A DNA stretch of 64,000 nucleotides from Eutreptiella sp. 'Long Island Sound 2002' (lineage: Eukaryota > Euglenozoa > Euglenophyceae > Eutreptiales > Eutreptiaceae), in contig OZ038379.1 in assembly GCA_964036045.1 (NCBI GenBank), positions 186,520,495-186,584,494 of the forward strand, read 5' to 3'. The notes under the pieces were generated by a model that saw nothing but the letters and a program-made list of their open reading frames with translations, had not been told where the DNA came from and did not search any database. Numbering within the stretch: position 1 is the stretch's first letter; each line of letters begins with the position of its first letter. Positions 61,161-64,000 of this stretch are shown piece by piece. A program made the position numbers and the translations under genes.

Positions 61161-62330
61161 TCACCGGTGCGTCAGCGCATGGTCCGTCTGCGCCCGCTGC
61201 GCGTCCTCGCCGAGCGCCCGCATCGTGGGGAACCGTAGATCGAGGTTGCCGTCGCGGCCGGCGACAATGAGTTTGGCGTGGCCAGGGTCCGGGGGCGTGT
61301 TCTGCAGGACGGTGTCCTGGGACGCCGCCCAGTCCGCCTTGTGCAGCAGGGCGTCACTGTGGTGCAAGGTGGCTGGGACATACCAGAACGGGTGCCCGGC
61401 GTGTTGCCCTCGCGCGCACAGGCCGTCCCGGAGCCACCGCAGGGGCATCTGGTTGACCTCCTTCGCTGCGCCCGCGGGGACCCCCGTGGTCCGCTCGCGA
61501 TCTGCGTGCCGCAGGAGGTGGGGGATGACTTCGGCGTCCACCGTGTGGACCCATGGCCGGTGGGCACCGTATTGTAGGGGGAGGGAGGCGGCCACCCTCT
61601 CCCCGTCAGGCACCGTGCCCGAGATGGCCAGCGCCCACGTGCGGGTGAGGTCGGCGGCGAGAGCGACGCTGGTGGCGTGTTTGCAGGGTCCGCCCCCGGA
61701 CGCGTCGGAAGAGGTGTGGCCCCAGGCCTCCGGGATCCAGTAGTACCCGGTGGGGCTGAGCCACCCCTCGTTGAGGTCGGCGGAGTGCCACCGGACGTCG
61801 GGGTGGCTGGGGGTCAGTTGGTCTACGCTCAGCGCCCTGGTGTTGCCGGGGCTGATCGCCGGGTGGTCGTGCAGCCGGATCTCCGCTCCGGAGATCGTGC
61901 TTGCCCAGGAGCGAAGTGCCGTCACATGTTCCTTGAGCCACGCCGGGCCTCCGCGCTGGTGCACCACCAGGTTACCCGTGTCCTCCGGCTGGTCCTCCAG
62001 TGCGTGCACTGCCATGTGTGGGTCGTGCGGCACCCCCGTAGCTACCAGCAGGGCGGTGCCACGGGGGAGCCCACGGGGTTTGGGCTGGCCTGCCCCCACC
62101 TGCACTATTACCCACTCGGCCCGGAGCTGCGCTTGCCCCGCCGCTTGGGTGCATTGGTCGTCCGTGGTCACCAACCACAACGGCGTCGGCGCGTGGGGCC
62201 GGGGGCGCAGGGGCTCGGGCCATGCCACATCCGCGTGAGGCTCTTGGTGCTCGCTTTCCGCGAGTACGTCGCGGAGGATGTACATGAGGGCTGCCGGCGG
62301 GTGGTACGCCGCCCCCCGCGTGGGGGGGGG
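61161..62330 (-). CDS. RNase H domain of the LINE polyprotein
   Basis: 374 residues are open from 62285 to 61161. Motifs fit an RNase H fold: HTSSDASGGGPCK (first Asp), DGERVAASLPLQYGA (Glu), VHTVDAEVIPHLL (third Asp), and near the end HHSDALLHKADWAASQ (His/Asp). The upstream joint to the RT part is frameshifted at a run of nine G (62322-62330). RNase H after RT places the element among the LINE clades that carry this domain. Confidence 0.55.
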   Translation of the reverse strand, partial: PPPTRGAAYHPPAALMYILRDVLAESEHQEPHADVAWPEPLRPRPHAPTPLWLVTTDDQCTQAAGQAQLRAEWVIVQVGAGQPKPRGLPRGTALLVATGVPHDPHMAVHALEDQPEDTGNLVVHQRGGPAWLKEHVTALRSWASTISGAEIRLHDHPAISPGNTRALSVDQLTPSHPDVRWHSADLNEGWLSPTGYYWIPEAWGHTSSDASGGGPCKHATSVALAADLTRTWALAISGTVPDGERVAASLPLQYGAHRPWVHTVDAEVIPHLLRHADRERTTGVPAGAAKEVNQMPLRWLRDGLCARGQHAGHPFWYVPATLHHSDALLHKADWAASQDTVLQNTPPDPGHAKLIVAGRDGNLDLRFPTMRALGEDAQRAQTDHALTHR

Positions 62331-62532
62331 ATAGGCCGCCCCGGCGGCGGTAGCCCCCGACGTGGAGGTGCAGGCCGTCCAGGGTCACTCGTGGGCCGGT
62401 GTGGGCGTCCTGCTTAGCCCTCGTGGGGTGGACGAGTCTCAGGCAGGGGTCCCACGTGCCGCTGGTGTGGAAGAGGTGGACCAAGGCGTTGCGCCACCCG
62501 AAGTGGTTGGTGGGCTCCTTCTCACAGCGGCA

Positions 62533-63799
62533 TCAGTGGAGGTGTTCATCGGCGCATTGGTTGAGGCATTCCCGCACCGCCGTCGGCCACGGGTCGTCAT
62601 TGTCGGGGAAGGGGTGGCGTGGCCCGTGGTGCCCATGCCACGGCGTTGTGTACGGCACCGTCAGGCGGCACGTGTCGCGGTGTCGCAGCTTGGCGGTGCG
62701 CAGCGAGACGATGTTGCCAGGCGGGGACTGTAGTTGTACATGGGCCGCCCTGGGGCACGTGATGGGGTTGTACAGCCCCACTCCCAGGGCGGCCAGGGCC
62801 CGGGGTATGCGGTGGACCCAGTTACCCCCCGCTAGTGTTGCGAACTCCGGGACGGGGTAGTGCACCTCGGGACATATTCCGTGCGCGCCGGCTATTTCCC
62901 AGAACATCTTGGTGACCTCGGCGCGCACGGAGGTTGAGCGGTGGTGGACGAGTGTACCCACGAGGGCCACGGCTGCCTGCTGGCACCGCGTTGGCATCCC
63001 GTGTGAGCCCCAGGGTCCGGTCATCCTGCAGGCTGTCCCGCGAGGCGTCGAAGGCGTACCGCGCGCTGTCCTTCGCGACCTGGACCGTGATGTGGTCCAG
63101 GTGGCGTGCAGTGTCGGAGTCGTCGGCGATGAAAGGGGCGACGTACTGTGTCACCCCCCCGAGGATCGCCAGGATGACGTCCTGCACCACCTTCGGTGGC
63201 GCGAGGGTGTTGAGGCACCAGTGGTGCACCGCCGCCAGGCGGTGCCGGTGCTTGCGCTGCAGGGAGAACCCCCCGTCCGGCTGCAGCTGGAGTTCCAGGT
63301 AGGGGACGGAGTCCGCCGCTGGTACCCAGTGCCACGGGTTTTCCAGGTGGGGACAGAGGCGCAGCTGCAGGCCCGGGACCCCCTCCGTGGTGGCCATGGC
63401 GCCCTTGCGGGGGTTGAGCTCCATGCCCATCATCCCCAGGTACGCAGCCACCGCCTCCACGCCCTCGACGAAGTGCTGCAGCGTGTGGGCCACCACCAGC
63501 AGGTCGTCGATGTAGGCCTGGATGAGGCCGTGCTCGGCCCCTCCCGGCGGGCGCAGACGGTGCCCCTGCGCCCTGAGCAGGGGCTCCAGGAGGAGCGCGT
63601 ACAGCAGGGGGCTCTCGGGGCTGCCCTGCCGGACGCCACGCAGCATGTAGACGGGCTGCGTTAGCCCGTGTGCGGTGACAATGCGCAGCCTGGCGCACGT
63701 GTGGAGGAAGAGCAGGAGGTCGATGACGTCCGGCGGCACGGAGAGGTGGCGCAGGATGAGGAGGAGGGCGCCGTGCGGGGCGGTGTCGAAGGCCTTGCG
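62533..63799 (-). CDS. Reverse transcriptase (C-terminal two thirds) of the LINE
   Basis: Reading in from 63799: RKAFDTAPHGALLLIL (motif A, catalytic Asp near 63786), VYMLRGVRQGSPESPLLYALLL (motif B, 63600-63665), IQAYIDDLLVVAHT (motif C, about 63500-63525), GMELNPRKG (motif D), then a thumb-like region. All three Asp are present. Between about 63000 and 63024 the frame changes, continuing as QQAAVALVGTLVHHRST ... to 62533. RQGSPxSPLLY is diagnostic of non-LTR RT. The fingers, motifs before A and the endonuclease are missing because an LTR is inserted five residues before the motif A Asp. Confidence 0.85.
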
Positions 63800-64000
63800 A
63801 GAAAGATGTCCTTGCTTTATGCCCTAGATATTTTGATGTATTCCTGCAGGTTTTGTAGTTGAAAACCCAAACCAAAGCAGCAAGTAGAGCAAGAACAGGA
63901 TGTGGATGGAATCAATGATTGGTTTTGGAATCCAGTGTAACACAGAAGGGCTGCAGATAGAGAAAGCAGGTTTATACACATAGATTCAATCACAAATGGA
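63800..64000 (-). repeat. LTR of an element A family member, partial
   Basis: Complement of the last 201 bases of element A's LTR (compare 13473-13673), beginning at AGAAAGATG. The intact LTR 3' end faces left, so this is a 3' LTR or solo LTR of a minus-strand copy that continues beyond the window. The five bases before it, TTGCG (63795-63799), are the expected target duplication. Confidence 0.9.

Larger units (their letters stand above)
53071..63799 (-). mobile_element. GC-rich non-LTR retrotransposon with extra downstream frames
   Basis: A block of very high GC with long G/C runs. From right to left on the minus strand: RT, RNase H, CCHC finger, an unrecognised C-terminal extension, two more frames (59190-57958 and 57916-55981), then a 2.9-kb GC-rich non-coding part ending in the AAACCTC repeat. 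RT motifs are of LINE type. The 5' half (ORF1, endonuclease, N-terminal RT) is cut off by an element A family LTR at 63800. Several frames are broken. Confidence 0.7.

Overview
This is eukaryotic repeat-rich DNA. It holds at least four Ty3/gypsy LTR retrotransposons, a long hAT DNA transposon, a non-LTR retrotransposon, and almost no sequence that looks like an ordinary host gene. Nothing in it identifies the species. Chromodomain-bearing Ty3 elements, initiator-Met primer sites, and a TTAGGG-type interstitial tract fit a protist or alga. My weak guess is a green alga of the Cymbomonas type, from memory of gene models built on the same decamer satellite.

Layout, left to right. (1) 1-870, minus: an uninterrupted partial reading frame of unknown function that runs off the left edge. 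(2) 1414-10767, minus: element C, a Gag-protease element that has lost RT, RNase H and integrase; its left LTR is a mosaic. (3) 12964-35008, plus: element A, a Ty3-type element with 710-bp LTRs and a 5-bp target duplication (AAAGG). Its 3' LTR is split by (4) 23741-34598, minus: element B, a Ty3 chromovirus with 534-bp TG...CA LTRs and its own 5-bp duplication (ACTCA). (5) 36320-45074: an 8.75-kb hAT element with CAGGGTTGG terminal inverted repeats and a near-perfect 8-bp duplication. It holds a broken hAT transposase, a RING-finger gene, a second (DDE, IS5/Harbinger-like) transposase and seven satellite arrays, including two GTATCCTGCC arrays. (6) 45796-53070, minus: element D, a chromovirus whose pol is cut off at its RT domain by (7) 53071-63799, minus: a GC-rich LINE-like element with RT, RNase H and CCHC finger followed by further reading frames of unknown function. 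That element is cut inside RT motif A by (8) 63800-64000, minus: another LTR of the element A family, running off the right edge.

The strongest signal is shared by A, B and C. Each has Gag and Pro-Pol in one reading frame with an amber codon at the boundary (TAG-GGG-GGC, TAG-GGG-AGC, TAG-AGG-AGC). This points to gammaretrovirus-style readthrough rather than frameshifting. A, B and C also share a domain between protease and RT with FAS/FAN and, in A and B, NPPF motifs that resemble adenine methyltransferases. In B and C the gag frame starts inside the LTR and is translated through the tRNA primer site.

All coordinates and motif calls were made by eye; no database search was possible.
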